Of a stretch of 64,000 bases of DNA, positions 49,737 through 62,192 are shown one piece after another. Position numbers and translations under genes: made by a program. The stretch covers positions 110,873,087 through 110,937,086 of the forward strand of contig NC_080423.1 in the NCBI RefSeq assembly GCF_029873635.1, written 5' to 3'. A model generated the notes under the pieces. It did not search any database, was not told where the DNA came from, and saw only the letters and a list, made by a program, of their open reading frames with translations. Positions within the stretch are counted from its first letter, which is position 1, and each line of letters begins with the position of its first letter. Source of the stretch: Malania oleifera (Eukaryota > Streptophyta > Magnoliopsida > Santalales > Ximeniaceae).

Positions 49737-51671
49737 TGTAACGACCTGCTATTTAACTGAGTTTTTTTTTTCTTTCTTTTTATATATATACTGTAAAATT
49801 TATAATGCTCTAATACCTACCAAATTAAACCAAACCATCAACCTAAGCAGCGAGAAGCGGAATCCATATAAATGTCATCCAAAAAATATACAATACCAGA
49901 GTGCTAAAATGTGTCCCCAAAATATACATATAAAACTGTTTCCCAAAATACCCTTAACTGGGTTAGGGCTATACCTAAATACTCTAAAAAATACTCACTC
50001 TACTGATAGGGCAGTACTGAGGCCCCTCTATCTACGAGCCTGATCTGCTCGCCTACTTGGATCACCTGAAAAAAATGTTGAAGTAATGGGATAAGACGAC
50101 GCTCAGTGAGACGAAATATGCTATTGTTGGTGTGTGGCAAATGAGTTACAATACTATAAAAATTTGTTACTATATAATCATGCGTAACTGAATCTGTAAA
50201 TACAATACATGTAATATTGACCACCATCTCTTCCATGTTGCTTAACATATCTGTACTTTAGGTTTCTACTCAAAATACTTCTAATGTACATAGGTATATT
50301 CTTTGTCTCTGTAAATATGTATATATACATAATAATAACTGAAAACTTCCCTGTGGATAATTGTGTGTCATGATTTAACCCCTCATGACAAGGTTGTGCG
50401 GCCCGTAGGCGGGATCAATCCTAGCTGGCCGACCAAGATAAACCACTATACTCCGTCAGTCTGATCAGCCCTCCTCAACCCATATCTGATGAGGAGTCTG
50501 TCCACTCGTGGGCACTATATGATCGACTTACATACCACGTATTATCTGAATATGTGGTTGCACTCTATACTGTATATAGTTATGGTACCGTGCTCTGTAA
50601 AACTGTAATGGTCCATCAGGGTCTAATACTATATAATACATTTCTATATACAACTATCTGTTTTACCATGATTCTATAATAATTGCATGACGCTGTGATA
50701 AACTGTATCTGTATAAACTGTATTTCTGAAATGTACCGTAAAACTGTATGTCGTGGTATTGTAAACTGTATCTGTATCAACTATATAATCATGGTATTCT
50801 GTAATTACTATAAAGTATATTTACTGTCTGTATAATCTGTAAAACATAGCTCTAAAAAGTACTGTAAAGCATGACTCTGTACTATATCTATATTCTCAAG
50901 CCACACAATACGATAAACTATATAAATTTCTACCGTGAATAATAACGTGGTAAAAATATATATTTCCTACTGAAAATTATTCTAAAATTGTCTAGTATAG
51001 CATATTTCCCTTACCTGACTATTAAAAAACCCTTATCGTATACCGATCCTACCCCCGTGGGGCTCACTACTCGACACCCTGAAGACAACATTCGTCATAA
51101 CAGAATATCAATATTTCTTTGCTTGCATCATTTCCTACAACTTCTAGAAGGCCAAAAATTGACTAAAAGGTCTTACCTTGATTCTAGGGAGAAATTCGAC
51201 TCGATCCCATCGATGATCCGCCCCAGCAGACTTGAAAAGAACTCCGCCAGGAGCATCGTGGTGACCTCAGATCCTCGATCTGACAACTGACGGGGCCGAA
51301 ATCGAAGAGAGAAGAGGGAAGGACCATAGAGGAGAGAGAAAAGAGGTTTCGTCGACAAGCCACGTTACCTCGTCGACGAGTCCTGTAGAAAGTTCGTCGA
51401 CGAACCTGCACCCTCGTTGACGAATTTCAGACTTCCAAAAATCCACTCTCGGTATCTTCTCATTAACGAAACTTGTCTTCGTCGATGAGGCCCTCTTGTA
51501 CCCTCGTCAATGAATCCCTTGTGTTCGTCCACGAGGACCTGCTAAATTCTTTTGAGTCTTACATCCCAAAGTGCAACGTCGTTGACGAACGTTCTGCTGC
51601 CTCCTTCTGTTACTGTTTCTATTTTTCTCCCTCTCTATTATTTAAATACCATTATTATTCAGGTCGTTACA
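49737..51671 (-). mobile_element. Gypsy-type solo LTR with TTCGTCGACGAA array
   Basis: Starts TGTAACGACC and ends GGTCGTTACA. Flanks TGCAA and GGCAA match at 4/5. It belongs with 1-1924 and 53672-55614. The array is at 51349-51595; a TATA box is not obvious in this copy. Confidence 0.85.
51349..51595 (-). promoter_or_regulatory. U3 palindrome array
   Basis: About ten TTCGTCGACGAA-like units, several decayed at CpG sites. Confidence 0.6.
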
Positions 51672-52993
51672 GGCAACATCATTTAGAAGCTAGAGTTCTC
51701 AAGGATTTGGGAGATTACAAGCCCATAACATGTAACGCCCCTTTGCTTTGATACCGTTTGTAACTTTACCCTTTTAATTTGGGTGTGACTCTAACTGATA
51801 CTTATCAGAGCACTCACCTTACTCAGTAAGTCCTCGGGCGGAGAGTTTTACTTCACCATAAACATTCATGCATTTAAATTCACATACATGTACTCACACA
51901 CATTAAACATCAATCATACCAAAGAATCTGTATACACATACACCACAACACATCCACATTTACAATACATTTCATTCACGTCCACACAGGATACTGCACA
52001 AGTACTTCGTTTTTCATGGTTCTCAGGCATCCCTCCCCATCGTTCCCAACAAGTACTTCACAATAGACATCCACTGTTATACTTTCACAATGATATATTC
52101 ATAGCAAATCGGTAAAACGAACTCCTCGGGTCTGCCAATGTTTTACCCCCATTCATATAAATGATAATATGACAAACTCCTTAGGCCTGCCAACGTTATA
52201 TTGTGAAATACACGAATAACCACACAAAACAAATCATCCAAACATATCAATTCATTTACCACAATAATCGCAACTAGTTTATTAAAAAGAGTTAATCTTA
52301 TGCCACACAATTTGAGGGTTTCTCATAATTATATAAACTACTGGAAAATAAGTCATTTTATACCCAATATGTGTTTTACCGAAAATACCAGTTTAATCAT
52401 CTCCACAATTTATTTAACTCAAAATATATATTTAAAGGAAAAACGGAGAAAACCAACCATACTCACTTTAATTCTTTACAAAATATGCATAATAAACCAA
52501 GCCAATAAATTTAACCGGTCAAATCATTCAAAAAAATCCATTACAATAATCCAGAAATTAAATACTTTAACTCAATCGGTTCAACCTTAAGATAACAATT
52601 ATTATAAAATCCCTAGGCTCACAAACACAAATTTAATTAACTCATAATAATAATAATAATAATAATCCAAAATTCAATTTTCATATGTGAGAATATTCAG
52701 AAATACATGTATATAATTCCTGTAATCTCATATTATAATTTAATCGGTTAAATTATAAAAATTCATGACATAATTTATTCCCCTTACCTTAACCTTGGAG
52801 TGGTCCTATGAAACCCAAACCTAAAAGCTGATCCGATTAATTTGCTAAGGATCGAAGCAGGGACCTTGTGGTGGTATTCGTTTTTTGATTCGACTTACGG
52901 ATGAAGAAATAATCTAGAGAGAGAGTGGGAGAGCATGAGGAGAGAGAAAACGTGCAATGAGGGAGGCGGGCGTGAGCTCTCTGTGATGCTTTA

Positions 52994-53016
52994 GGAAGCT
53001 TAATTGTTAAGCTTCC
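52994..53016 (-). promoter_or_regulatory. Type-B U3 palindrome
   Basis: GGAAGCTTAATTGTTAAGCT with its mirrored end forms a 23-nt near-palindrome at the place where related LTRs have AAGCTTCTT/AAGAAGCTT. Confidence 0.5.
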
Positions 53017-53060
53017 ATATATATAAATACATATAATACTTATAACATTATTATATTATA

Positions 53061-53069
<9 letters not shown>

Positions 53070-53102
<33 letters not shown>
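53070..53102. repeat. (AT)n microsatellite
   Basis: Pure AT run inside the U3 of the 49295-53190 LTR. Confidence 0.9.
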
Positions 53103-53106
<4 letters not shown>

Positions 53107-53671
53107 TTATATATCCATCATATTATTTATTTAATTAGTTTAATTTAAAAATATTTAATTAATTACTAATTTTTTTCCCAAGTTACTACATGACTAGTCC
53201 CCTACACTGGTCGACTAGTCATTGGCAGAAATGTATTTTTAGCTTCTAGCTCTCTCTGGTCGACCAGTACCCTACTTTGGTTGATCAGTCCCCTGAATTA
53301 GAAAAAGTGATCAACATAAAAGTTATGCGTTTTTTTCTCAGCTTTCCAGAGACACCAAGATTGTGTTTTTTGGACTCTTCTAGTAAAAGTTATACTCCAA
53401 ATACCAAAGGGTGTTTAGGAAATTTGATAGGTGCATAATTGAGGTTTTAAACCCAACCAAAAAGCCTTTTAATCACTTAAAACATTCTTGAACAAAAATA
53501 TATGAAATATATTAAGTCTAACAAAGTTTTATACTTGTCCAAATGAGTTTCCCCTTGAATATAAGATATCTTGTTAATAAAAACACATTTGAAAAACCAT
53601 TTTGATATCTTATATACTTGTATGTCCTTTATTGAAAGTATTTGACTTCTTTGAAGCTTTAGGACATTAAC

Positions 53672-55614
53672 TGTAACGACTCGAAAAATAATGGTATTTA
53701 AATAATGAAGAGAGAGAGAAATGAAATCGGTAACAGAAGGAGGTAGTAGACTTCGCGTTCGTCGACGACATTGCATTTTGGAGAATACAATTTCAAGAAT
53801 TTCAAGGATTCGTTGATGAATGTCTTCAGGGTCTCGTCGACGAGGTCCCGTTTCGTCGGTGAAAAAATACCGAGATACGGATTTGGGCTACTCTGAATAC
53901 GAAGGGTAGGGTTCGTCAATGAATTTACTGAAGGACTTGTCGACGAGATGACGTGTCTCGTCGACAAATCTGGCCTTATAAATAGTGAAAAATCGAATTT
54001 TTATCACATTTTTAGGCTTCTCTCTCTCTCTCTCTCTCTCCTACGGACTCTCTCCCTTATCTCTTTGATTTCGGCCCCTCCAGTTGCCAGATTGATGATT
54101 CGAAGCCACCACGATGCTCTTGGAGAAATATTCTACAAGTCTGCCAGAGCGGATTGTTGGTGAAACGAAGTTGAAATTCATTCCAAATCCAGGGTAAGGT
54201 CTTTTATTCAGTTTTTGGCTTCTTGGAAGTTGTAGGAAATGAGTAGGCCAAGAAATATTAATGTTTTGTTCTGAGATTTATGGTTTTCAGGGTGTTGAGT
54301 AGAGAACCCTGCGGGTGTTGGACCTGTTATAATAGGGAATATTTAGCAGGAAACAGGTAAGGGAAATATGATATGCTATGTTATATGAATATGTTTTCAG
54401 TATGAAACTATAAATGTTCCACCAAAGTATTATTTACAACAGCGATTTATACAGTTTATCAAATGTGATTAATATGTTTTAAAATTACTGTGTGGCTTGA
54501 GAATATAGATATAGTATAGAAGCATGCTTTACAGTATTTTTCAGAGATGTGTTTTACAGAATATATAGACAGTGAATGTATTTTACAGAAATTACAGAAA
54601 TACCATGATTATACAGTTTTGCAGTACCATGACATAAAGATTTACAGTTAATTACAGAGACACAGTTGATATAGAGACAGTTTTCTATAGCGTCATGGTT
54701 TATACAGTTATTACAGAATCATGGTAAAATAGATAGTATCAGACCCTATTGGACCATACAGTTACAGAGCACGGTACCGTAGCTACCTACAGTTTATAGA
54801 GTGCAACCACCTATTCAGATAATATGTGGTATAAAGGTCGAATAGAGCCCACGAGGGGACAGGCTCCCCATCAGATATGGGTTGAGAAGGGTTGATCATA
54901 CTATGGAGTATAGTGATATATTCCTCGTTGGCTAGTCAAGGTAAATCCCGCCTATGGGCTGCACAACCCTGTCATGAGGGGTTAAATCATGACACACAGT
55001 TATCCATAGGGAAGTTTACAATTATTATTATGTTTATACAGCTTTACAGAAATAGAAAAGATATACATATACTAGCAGTATTTTGAATAGAAACCTAAAG
55101 TACAGAAATGTTAAGCAACAGGTAAAAGATGAAGATTATATTTCTAGTATTGTGCTTTACAGATCCAGTGATACATAACTATATAGTAATAGATTTTCTC
55201 AATATTGTAGCTCAATTTCCACACACTAGTAATAGCATATTTCGTCTTACTGAGCGTCGGCTCATCCTAGTGTTGAATCATTTTTCAGGTGATCCAAGTA
55301 GACGAGCAGACCAGGCTCGCAGATAGAGGGGCTTCAGTACTGCCCTATCAGAGAGAGAGTAAGTATATTTTGGGAATATTTTTGTATACCCCTCACCGAC
55401 TGAGGATATTGGGGGAACAGTGATATGTTTATATTTTGGGAAACATGTTAGTACTTTGGTATTGTATTGTATATAATTATATATGGATATGTTTATTTGA
55501 TTTATGCTTCTCGTTGCTTAGGCTAATGATTGGGTTTACCCCAATATGGTATTAGAGTATGTAGAATGTCATAGTATTAAAAAAAAATATACAGTTAAAT
55601 AGCAGGGCATTACA
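53672..55614 (+). mobile_element. Gypsy-type solo LTR with TTCGTCGACGAA array
   Basis: Starts TGTAACGACTCG and ends GGGCATTACA. A perfect TTAAC duplication flanks it (53667-53671 and 55615-55619). Sense order is clear: array 53758-53970, TATA TTATAAATAG about 53978, CT leader about 54019-54042, donor-like GGTAAGG about 54195, acceptor-like TTTTCAG|GGTGTTGAG about 54290, donor-like CAG|GTAAGG about 54356, and hairpin and TTTTTCAG about 55246-55288. The best copy for reading the leader layout. Confidence 0.92.
53758..53986 (+). promoter_or_regulatory. U3 palindrome array and TATA box
   Basis: About seven TTCGTCGACGAA-like units end a few bases before CCTTATAAATAG. Confidence 0.65.
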
Positions 55615-56055
55615 TTAACCATGCTTTAATAAGACTGGGACCAAGTATGAAAATGATTATGAAACCAAGATGTTGAAAACTTGTCCTTTTGGAAAACAGA
55701 ATTGAGTTTATGAATGTTTTGACAAACTCTTTGAATTAACTTTGAAAACCATGAAAGATGAGTTTGTGACTTTAGGTTAAATCCATATAAACTCAAGTGT
55801 CCCAATATGCATGCATTTACTCAACTCTTGCTCAGAAATTGTGAATGAAAAAAAATGCAAGAGTTACAAAAATTACTACCTCAACCACAATCCCTATTAC
55901 ATATAGTTTCTACATTATGCTTCCATGGATGTGCTTGAGTCCTTTCCAAGTGATTGTCCTGTTGATCTTTCCCGCTTGATGTCTACTCAGTCCAATCTTT
56001 ATCTTTGATCCAGTACTTCATGAATTCATCACTAGAACCTGTAATAAATATAATC

Positions 56056-56310
56056 TGCAAAGATAGGAAATATTAGGAACCACAAATAGGTTAATATCAT
56101 CAAAACATATTAAACATGATTATATAGCATGTCAAGGCTAACAATCTCCCCCTTTTTTATGATGTCTAACCTAAAAGGAATTTACTTAATCTTTACATTT
56201 GAGTTTAACTTACCATAGCTAAATATGCAAAGATAAGTTTACTTAGAACCACTAATGGGTTGCTATCATCAAAACAATACAATTAAACTCATGTAGCCTC
56301 CAAAGCTAAT
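56056..56310. repeat. Direct repeat at the copia LTR border
   Basis: Two diverged copies (56056-56142 and 56225-56310) share TGCAAAGATA, AGAACCAC-AAT-GGTT, ATCATCAAAACA and AAGGCTAA-type words. One copy ends the LTR; the other lies beyond the polypurine tract. Confidence 0.55.
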
Positions 56311-56319
56311 ACTTACTCA

Positions 56320-56560
56320 TTATCTCATTCTAAGTTATTTTAGGTCTACCACTATCCTTACTACCCCTCATAGTAGCTCATTCACTCTTCCTCACTAGCG
56401 CACTATGTGACCTACATTACAAGTGCCCCAAACTATTTAAGTCATCACTTCCTTATTTTATCTTCTATAGGAGTTACACCTAACTTACCATGAATATTTT
56501 AATTTCTGAATTTTCTTTCAGTGCTATGTCACTCATCCATCTAAGTTGAGAGACACCATT
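56320..56560 (-). mobile_element. LINE 3' end fragment
   Basis: Minus-strand reading gives LRWMSD, a GHL segment and SGRPKIT, matching in order the C-terminal region of plant L1-type RT proteins (the LRW, FGH and GRPK blocks). It has several internal stops. Cut at 56560 by the LTR that begins at 56561. Confidence 0.6.
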
Positions 56561-57589
56561 TGTAATGACCTGCTTAATTTACCATATAATTAATTACATT
56601 TAAACACTCTGATACCACTAACCAAACATAAAATAAAGTCAACCCAAACCCGTGAGTAAGGGGGACAAACCTGTCATACATAGCAGAAGCCTAAGTAGCA
56701 GTAAACATAAATTTCAACTACTTAACCATATAATATAGTATACCAGAGTTTTTACATTCCACCATATACTGCATAAATATACAGTCCTCAAAATCACCGA
56801 AAGTTGAACTAGAATCCCAAACCAAAAACCAACTAATCCTAGCTTAAAACTTACCCTCCTAGCGGGGTAGTAAAACTATCTCAACAGCAGGCTCGGTTCG
56901 CCGATCTTTCTGGGTTCCCTGAAATAGTTTAAGTTGGGATGAGACACCTTTCAGTAAGGAGAATAAACTAAATACAGTTGTGTGATAACATGAATATTTA
57001 TGTGCTATAATAAACATACAGTACATGTCACATGCTTGGAAAATTGATAATATCATAACTGAATAAAACATATCATTTCGTAAATATACTAATTCATACT
57101 ACATTTCATTGTTCATAAAATCATCTGATATAGCTAGTAATTCTGAAAATTTACGTAGGATGAATAGCTAACTGATGTCATGTATTACCCTCCATGACGG
57201 GTTGTGCAGCACAAAGGCGGGTCCCGACAATGGCTGGCCGACCACTGCAAAGTCAAAAATATTTGTAAATACGATGGGTCCGCCACACCCTGGTCCAGAC
57301 TGTTAGGTGAACGTCTACAACTCTATACTGAAAATTACATCGACTATCCATCTCCCACCCTCACTACTAGCAGGAGTGGTTAGCACAAGTCTGAACTGAA
57401 CTGAATTGTATAACTACGGTACCGTGCTCCTATAATTGATATAAACTATCATCCGTGTAATAACCCCAAAAAGGGATATTGCAGATTAGTGGAGTGATTT
57501 CCAAATAATAATAATAATAAATAAATAAATTAATTAATTAATCAATTTTTTAAAAAAATAAAAAATAATAATAATTAAAATTAAAATTT

Positions 57590-57590
57590 A

Positions 57591-57662
<72 letters not shown>
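57590..57662. repeat. (TTA)n microsatellite
   Basis: Long TTA run in the U3 of the 57456 LTR. Confidence 0.95.
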
Positions 57663-57666
<4 letters not shown>

Positions 57667-57677
57667 CATGATCACCT

Positions 57678-57697
57678 AAAGCTTCTTAAAGAAGCTT
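57678..57697 (+). promoter_or_regulatory. Type-B U3 palindrome
   Basis: AAGCTTCTTAAAGAAGCTT, shared with 17930-17950. Confidence 0.55.
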
Positions 57698-58023
57698 CAG
57701 GATTTGTGAAGATTGCAGAGACCTTCTCTACGCAACAGGCCCCCCCGAAACTCTCTCTCTCCTCTCATTCTCTCTCCCTCTCTCCTTTATTTCGTGGTGG
57801 ATTTTCACCCGATCGAAAATCAGAAGATACCGCTGGACTCCATTCTCCGCTGCCGTCATTTCTTCTAGAGCGGATCGGTGGTAGGAGAGGCGTAAACGTA
57901 TCTCCTAAGATAAGCCAATTTCCTATTTTTCTTTAATTTCTTGCAAAATATAAGCCCAATTGACGAACGGATACCACCACGAGAATCTAATGATGATTCT
58001 CTACAAGTCTAGCGGGACCGAAT

Positions 58024-58655
58024 TGCGATGACCCAAAAATATATACATGATTAAAGCACAATAATAATAAAATAATAAAAATGGTCATTGAGTTAATATC
58101 AATACAGAAGTGTTTTTCTGTATGATCATTGATTCCATGTTTGATGCCTAAGAAAGACCTTGTCTAAGCGAGTGCTCAGAGACCATTGCGGTTCAGTCGC
58201 TCCCTGGAGGTCGGCCTGGTCAAAATGGAATTTTATAGGATAAACAGGATAGACACTGTTTGTACACGTAAATAAGTATATATACATAAAATGGTGTTTT
58301 GACAGACATAATTTGTAAAAATACACAATAAGATGATAATAATATAGGTATCATATGTGGGGCCCACAAGACTATGTGGGGTCCACATGAGTCCCGGAGC
58401 CACAAGACACTGTTTATATACGTAAATAAGTACATAAAATAATGTTTTAACTGATATAATTTGTAAAAATATATGATAAAATAGTAATAATATAGGTATC
58501 CTATGCAGGGCCCACATGAGTCCCGAAGCCGAATGGAGGTTTACACGAGTCTCAAAGCTATGTAAGATGCATAATAATAATCGAGTTTATTTGCTTCCGC
58601 TATAAATCAATAGTAAAAAGTTAATATCTCAGGCCCTCGGGGTTGGGGTGTTACA
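58024..58655 (-). mobile_element. 632-bp LTR-like element, third nesting level
   Basis: TGCGATGACCC start and GGTGTTACA end, with a perfect CGAAT duplication (58019-58023 and 58656-58660). The minus strand reads TGTAACACCCC, a common LTR beginning. About 165 bp (58092-58256) match the leader of the copia element at 34036-34200. The rest contains two tandem units of about 150 bp. No coding capacity; it could be a solo LTR or a non-autonomous derivative. Confidence 0.7.
58250..58530. repeat. Two tandem units of about 125-155 bp
   Basis: Each unit runs from CACTGTTT and ACGTAAATAAGTA through CATAATTTGTAAAAATA-like sequence and AATAATATAGGTATC to GGGCCCACA and GAGTCCCG. Confidence 0.8.
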
Positions 58656-60899
58656 CGAATTCTCGTGGGGTCGTCGTGGGCAAAACCTCAAATTTGGGGT
58701 ACGAGAGTTATTAAGGAGCTTATTTTTAATTAATTTGGATTAATTTAGAAATGCTAAAATATTGAGCATCTGGAGTTGAAGTAGGATTTCTGAAATTTAG
58801 GGTCCGGGTGATCGCCGCGGGTGTAAATTTGGGACCCGCAGGCAAATTTTAGAAAATTAAGTGGGGCTGTTAAATATTAGTTTAAATATTAATTTGAGGT
58901 ATATGGAGGCTAGGGAAGGTTTGATGGGTATTATTTTGGAAAAATAAATTAATTAATCTGGGAAAAATGTAAATTGCAAGAGTTGAATTTCGGGCGTCAA
59001 GGGCGTAGAATTTGGGTGTTAACGAGTCTCTCGGTAAGTCAGGTAAGGGGAATAAATTATAGCAGTGTTTTTAGAATTATTATTTGAATTAATATGTGAA
59101 AATGAGCATATGATATTTTGTTTGAAAATTATTATGATATAAATATCAGATAAATTGTGTGGCATTTGAGTAATTGTAAATTGTAATATTTTGGAGTGTA
59201 AAATATAACGATGAGTAATTTCTGAGAAAATATTGAAATGAGAATTACTGATGTGATTAGTGAAAAGTAATGAAATATGGTATTTATATGTGAGTAGAAA
59301 TATTTTGCCTGAAAAATGAGATTTTGTAAATTACTCATGTTGGAAAATAATGAAATGTGGTATTTATTTGTGAGTGGAAATTATTTGCATGAGAAATGTG
59401 TTTGTACAAATTGTTGATATGAGTATTTTGGGAAAATGTGAAAAATACGTGAAATATGATATATGATATTACAAGATGATGAAATGCGTACAAAAAATGA
59501 TGAGAATATTTATATTGAACTGAATTGTGATATACTGGAATATGATTGATGAAATGTCAATACCGCATAATGAATGCGGGTATGTGGTGATAAATCCTGT
59601 TGGATGGTTATGATATGGAGTACGGTACCGTTGCTAGTGGTGTTAGTGCAACCACACAGACTCTTGGAGCATGTGGCGTGACAGTCGATTGAGCCATTTG
59701 TAGGGTTGTTGGGCCCCCTAAGTTCGGATCAGGGTTATAGGCCGGCTAGTCGTACTACAGACGCGATATGTGATATGATATTTGATCTAACCAGGTCGGC
59801 CAACCGCGGATATATCCAGTCTTCGGGCCGCACAACCTTGACCATGGGGGGAAGCATGACGTGGATAGAAAGATCCTCAGGGTAGCCATGAGTTTCAAAC
59901 GCGATGTTGGTATTTGATACCAAGGATACTCATGAGCTGAAAAGTAAAATGAAAATGGAAAGTGAAAGAATGATAAAATTGGCTAAAATGAGAAATGAAA
60001 GAAAAAATGGAAATTGAGAAATAAAGAATAATAAAATTGAGAAATGGAACCGTGTGAGTTGATAATATATATATTTGAGGCGAAGTGAAACTCTCCGCCT
60101 GAGGGCTTGCTGAGTAAGGTGAGTGCCCTGATAGGTATCAGATGTGGTCATACTTGGTTACATAATGTGTTAGGGCAGAGGGAAGCTACCTGTATGGGCG
60201 GATAATCTTCCTTATTCTCAGGAACTTCGCGGATAATTATGTATTGAAATTATTGAATTTAAGAAATGGTTTTAAAGCTTATAAAAACTTGTGTTGTATA
60301 TCTATATGAGTATAAGAATGTGTATATCAGTGTATTTTCTTAGATGAAACGATGGTTTGAAAAGTAAAGCATGTTATAACTAAACTTATATGGCCACACA
60401 CTATAAATAATTTATTCCTTCTTACTGAAATGTCTCTCACCCAATTTATCTAAATTTTTTCAAGGAATAAAGACCGACCGGGTAATAGAGTTCCGTGATA
60501 GTAGGGAGCTAGAACCCTGATATACATGGTGAGTTTGGACTAGGGTTGTATTGTTTTTTTTTTTTTTTTGGTATGAGATAGTACTGTGTATATGTGTATA
60601 TTGATACTCTAGGTATTGTATTCTGACTGATATGTATATACTATCTTCCGCTGTTAGGTTATATAATAAAATAACCTTTTACTCGGTACCCAATGCGGGT
60701 CGGGTCGTATGAATAATAGTAGGATTATTGACATGACCGATTGTGGGTGTTGTGGATGATGTGTAATTATTTATTATTATTGGGAAAAAAATTTTGTACG
60801 AAAATCGAGGCATCACAATCCGGGTTCTGATAAAATATAATACATGATAATATACTGTTTAACGTAAATAGATTAATAGCATTTCCGGATTTCTGTAAT

Positions 60900-61020
60900 A
60901 ACATAAATAAATACGGCCTTGCGTCGATTTCATTCATAATTGCGGCCTTGCGCCGAAAACATACATAATCCACGGCCTTGCGCCGGCTATCAATCACAGT
61001 TTTGTGCCGAATATATTATA
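60900..61020 (-). repeat. Tandem array with GGCCTTGCGCCG core
   Basis: Four degenerate units of about 28 bp at the same LTR position as the 29-bp CGTACG arrays. Confidence 0.7.
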
Positions 61021-61609
61021 CATACTGATATGAGTAAATGTATTATTTATCATGTATTCTGAAATCATAATGTACTGCATTATCCTGTTATTTCTTAAAA
61101 TCATTGAAACATGCTTTATCTGTTCTGAAATAATATTTTCTGACATTTCATACCAAAAATATACATTCCTAACAGCAGTATTTTCCCAAATGTACATTTC
61201 CTCTATAATACTCATATATAACACATGCATTCTGAACATAAATCTGGTAATAAATAATAGTAATTTTCATGGAAAATTATTGTTTTAGTTTATTCCCTTA
61301 CCTGATTGCTGAAGAGCCCCTACAGTGTCTAGTCCTACACCCACAGGGTTCTTTGTTCAACACCCTAAAAACAATACCTCCCTAAACAAAACTTCAGTAT
61401 TTCTTTGAGTTCTACATTTCTTACAACTGTGGGAAAGCCAAATATTGAGTAAAAAGTCTTACCTTGAATTTGGAATGAAATCCAAGTTAACCCCACTAGC
61501 AATCCACTCCAACAGATTTTAAGAGAACTCTCCCAGGAATGTCGTGGTAGCTTCGGATCGTCAAACCGGCAAGAATCCAGCCCGAAATCTTAGAGAGAAG
61601 GGAAGAGGG

Positions 61610-61640
<31 letters not shown>

Positions 61641-61683
61641 GAGGGTTTGCGCGTGAGAATTCTACAAAAAAATTCGAGTTTAG

Positions 61684-61890
61684 GCTATTTATACTTGCAC
61701 TCGTTGACGAGCCACGTCACTTCGTCGGTGAAGCCACGAAGGAAGTTCGTTGACGAACATTTATTCCTCGTCGATGAAATTCAAAGCTGAGAAATAGCCT
61801 CTCGGTATCTTCTCGTCGACGAGACACGTCCCTGTCGACGATCCTAATAGGCCTCTTCGTCGATGAATGTGCTGTGTTCGTCGACGAGAC
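61684..61890 (-). promoter_or_regulatory. U3 palindrome array and TATA box
   Basis: TATA image CTATTTATAC at 61685-61694 next to about eight TTCGTCGACGAA-like units. A (GA)n tract at 61618-61640 is the CT leader on the sense strand. Confidence 0.65.
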
Positions 61891-62192
61891 CCCTGTTATA
61901 TTTCAAATTTAATTCCTTTGCTCTCCTCCTCCTATTATTAAATTACGATAATTATTCGAGTCTCTACACCATTAGCATTTTTTAAATTATTATTAACACT
62001 TCACATTTATTTTAATATATTAAATGATAATTCACAAAATTTCCATTTTATAGGAAAAAAAATCCTAATTTAAAAAAAGTTATCAATTTTAAAAAATAGA
62101 ATAGTAATGATATTATTTGTGCGAATAATATCAATTTTTTAATTCTTATAAAATCACACAACACAACAGAAAAATAAGTTGAAGTGAAGTAT

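Larger units (their letters stand above)
49295..53190 (-). mobile_element. Gypsy-type solo LTR with type-B U3, itself interrupted
   Basis: Starts TGTAACGCCCCG and ends GTTACTACA. Flanks CGACC and TGACT agree at three sites, both differences being C/T. After removing the nested LTR at 49737-51671 about 1.95 kb remain. The interior matches 57456-60817 inverted, e.g. CACTCACCTTACTCAGTAAG near 51812. A GA-rich tract (52914-52950) and an AAGCTT palindrome (52994-53016) mark its U3 end. Confidence 0.75.
48570..56142 (-). mobile_element. Copia-type LTR, heavily invaded (SIRE/Maximus-like guess)
   Basis: Pieces 48570-49294, 53196-53671 and 55620-56142 total about 1.7 kb after removal of two nested LTRs. 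At the right end GGCTAACA is followed by ATCTCCCCCTTTTTTATGATG-like sequence. On the minus strand this reads as a good polypurine tract (AAAAAAGGGGGAGAT) before TGTTAGCC. At the left a TGTTAAACG end candidate is at 48570. A TTTAACGTAGTTTGGTACC box near 48762 resembles the ACGTGGTTCGG box of other copia LTRs. Left end and family are uncertain. Confidence 0.45.
57456..60817 (+). mobile_element. Gypsy-type solo LTR with type-B U3, itself interrupted
   Basis: Starts TGTAATAACCCC and ends GGCATCACA. A perfect ATCCG duplication flanks it (57451-57455 and 60818-60822). The U3 holds (TTA)n and the AAGCTTCTTAAAGAAGCTT palindrome; a CT leader follows at about 57748-57785. The donor-like CAG|GTAAGGGG is near 59040 and the hairpin near 60420. 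The element at 58024-58655 is inserted in its leader. Confidence 0.9.
56561..61968 (-). mobile_element. Gypsy-type solo LTR interrupted by a second LTR
   Basis: Starts TGTAATGACC and ends GAGTCTCTACA. A perfect CCATT duplication flanks it (56556-56560 and 61969-61973). After removing the insert 57456-60817, about 2 kb remain, matching the left half of 26819-29704. It holds the TTGCG array (60910-61015) and the palindrome array with TATA (61684-61890). Confidence 0.9.

Noticed and set aside
59132-59338. Possible small membrane protein on the minus strand
   Set aside because: AT-rich degenerate repeat sequence inside the 57456-60817 LTR; hydrophobicity follows from base composition.
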